From Lachnospiraceae bacterium XBB1006 (GTDB lineage: Bacteria; Bacillota; Clostridia; Lachnospirales; Lachnospiraceae): 42,632 nt of DNA. The position numbers and the translations under genes are program-made. Of this stretch, positions 42,108 through 42,632 are shown in pieces (positions within the stretch are counted from its first letter, which is position 1; the number at the start of each line of letters is the position of its first letter). The stretch spans positions 54,361-96,992 of the forward strand of contig FOXT01000014.1 in NCBI GenBank assembly GCA_900115795.1, in the 5' to 3' direction. The notes beneath the pieces were generated by a model. It was not told the origin of the DNA. It saw only the letters and a program-made list of their open reading frames with translations, and made no database searches.

Positions 42108-42132
42108 CTTATTGAATCTCTGATTCAATAAG
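42108..42132 (-). other. 11-bp stem-loop between tRNA-Val and tRNA-Thr
   Basis: CTTATTGAATC (42108-42118) and its exact complement (42122-42132) enclose a 3-nt loop. No T-run follows, so a processing signal is more likely than a terminator. Confidence 0.6.
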
Positions 42133-42170
42133 GGTGCTTCTTCGACACAATACAAAACCCCTTAAGGGAA

Positions 42171-42243
42171 TGGGACCTATAGGGCTCGAACCTATGACCC
42201 TCTGCTTGTAAGGCAGATGCTCTCCCAGCTGAGCTAAGATCCC
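42171..42243 (-). tRNA. tRNA-Val(TAC)
   Basis: Acceptor GGGATCT pairs with AGGTCCC; anticodon stem TCTGC/GCAGA encloses CTTACAA, anticodon TAC. T-loop TTCGAGC. Confidence 0.96.
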
Positions 42244-42252
42244 ATATACAAA

Positions 42253-42326
42253 CGACCCAGATCGGACTCGAACCGACGACCTTCGCCGTGACAGGGCGAC
42301 GCTCTAACCAACTGAGCCACTGGGCC
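42253..42326 (-). tRNA. tRNA-Asp(GTC)
   Basis: Acceptor GGCCCAG pairs with CTGGGTC, discriminator G; anticodon loop CTGTCAC gives GTC. It is the first tRNA after the 23S rRNA gene. Confidence 0.96.
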
Positions 42327-42370
42327 ATATTTCATATACCTTCAAAACCACATACAGTCATCCTTACCTT

Positions 42371-42632
<262 letters not shown>

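Overview
This window reads as chromosome of an anaerobic, probably spore-forming Gram-positive of the Clostridia, most likely Lachnospiraceae. The reasons are strong GGAGG-type ribosome binding sites, a SpoVT homologue, ferredoxin-linked 2-oxoacid oxidoreductase genes, a corrinoid methyltransferase cluster, a double-cubane reductase and a clostridial-type 23S rRNA end. Species cannot be named from what I can see.

Layout. 1-5380: minus-strand operon for corrinoid-dependent methyl transfer (three uroporphyrinogen-decarboxylase-fold methyltransferases, a cobalamin-binding protein and its reductive activator), starting from an extended -10 promoter near 5424. 5559-7235: a small secreted protein and a double-cubane-cluster reductase. 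7236-7933: no intact gene; it holds a truncated reading frame and, at 7468-7818, a very regular array of twelve TACGTGTA-like arms in alternating orientation. The arms are 28 bp apart within each of six units, and the units repeat every 62-64 bp. 7934-9817: glutaredoxin-like protein, HAD phosphatase, and a DUF134/NifX-type protein with twin palindromic operators. 9864-12048: ABC-F ATPase with an attenuator-type leader, and PncC/CinA amidase. 12176-16226: lipoprotein, M56 peptidase plus BlaI repressor pair with two operators, and a collapsed sigma/anti-sigma locus. 16244-16560: GC-rich palindromic DNA and tRNA-Pro. 16658-25739: PHP phosphatase, class A PBP, SpoVT, SulP transporter, hemolysin III family protein, zinc-ribbon protein, ROK kinase, HAD protein and zinc-dependent phospholipase C.

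25777-33599 is the arginine deiminase region, all on the minus strand: arcA, arcB, arcC, a YfcC/ArcD-type carrier, an AraC regulator with two HTH domains, a CsaA-like protein, a YitT protein and ArgR. It starts from a promoter about 430 nt upstream of arcA, through AT-rich DNA full of possible ARG boxes. Together the genes import arginine, convert it to ornithine, ammonia, CO2 and ATP, and carry their own regulators. 34249-36210 holds rpiB and glnA. 36375-39655 is a four-subunit 2-oxoacid:ferredoxin oxidoreductase operon led by a P-loop ATPase.

39813-41291 carries a secreted Ig-like protein, whose 5' and 3' flanks share a 14-bp inverted repeat, and thymidine kinase. 41431-41540 may encode a small structured RNA. 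From 41609 to the right edge lie seven minus-strand elongator and initiator tRNA genes (Asp, Val, Thr, Tyr, fMet, Phe, Lys in transcription order) behind the 3' end of a 23S rRNA gene, with no 5S gene between them.

The best candidate for something undescribed is the alternating-arm array at 7468-7818. Second-tier candidates are the 5'/3' flank pairing around the Ig-like gene, the ABC-F leader, and the tRNA-Thr leader that mirrors the tRNA 5' arm.
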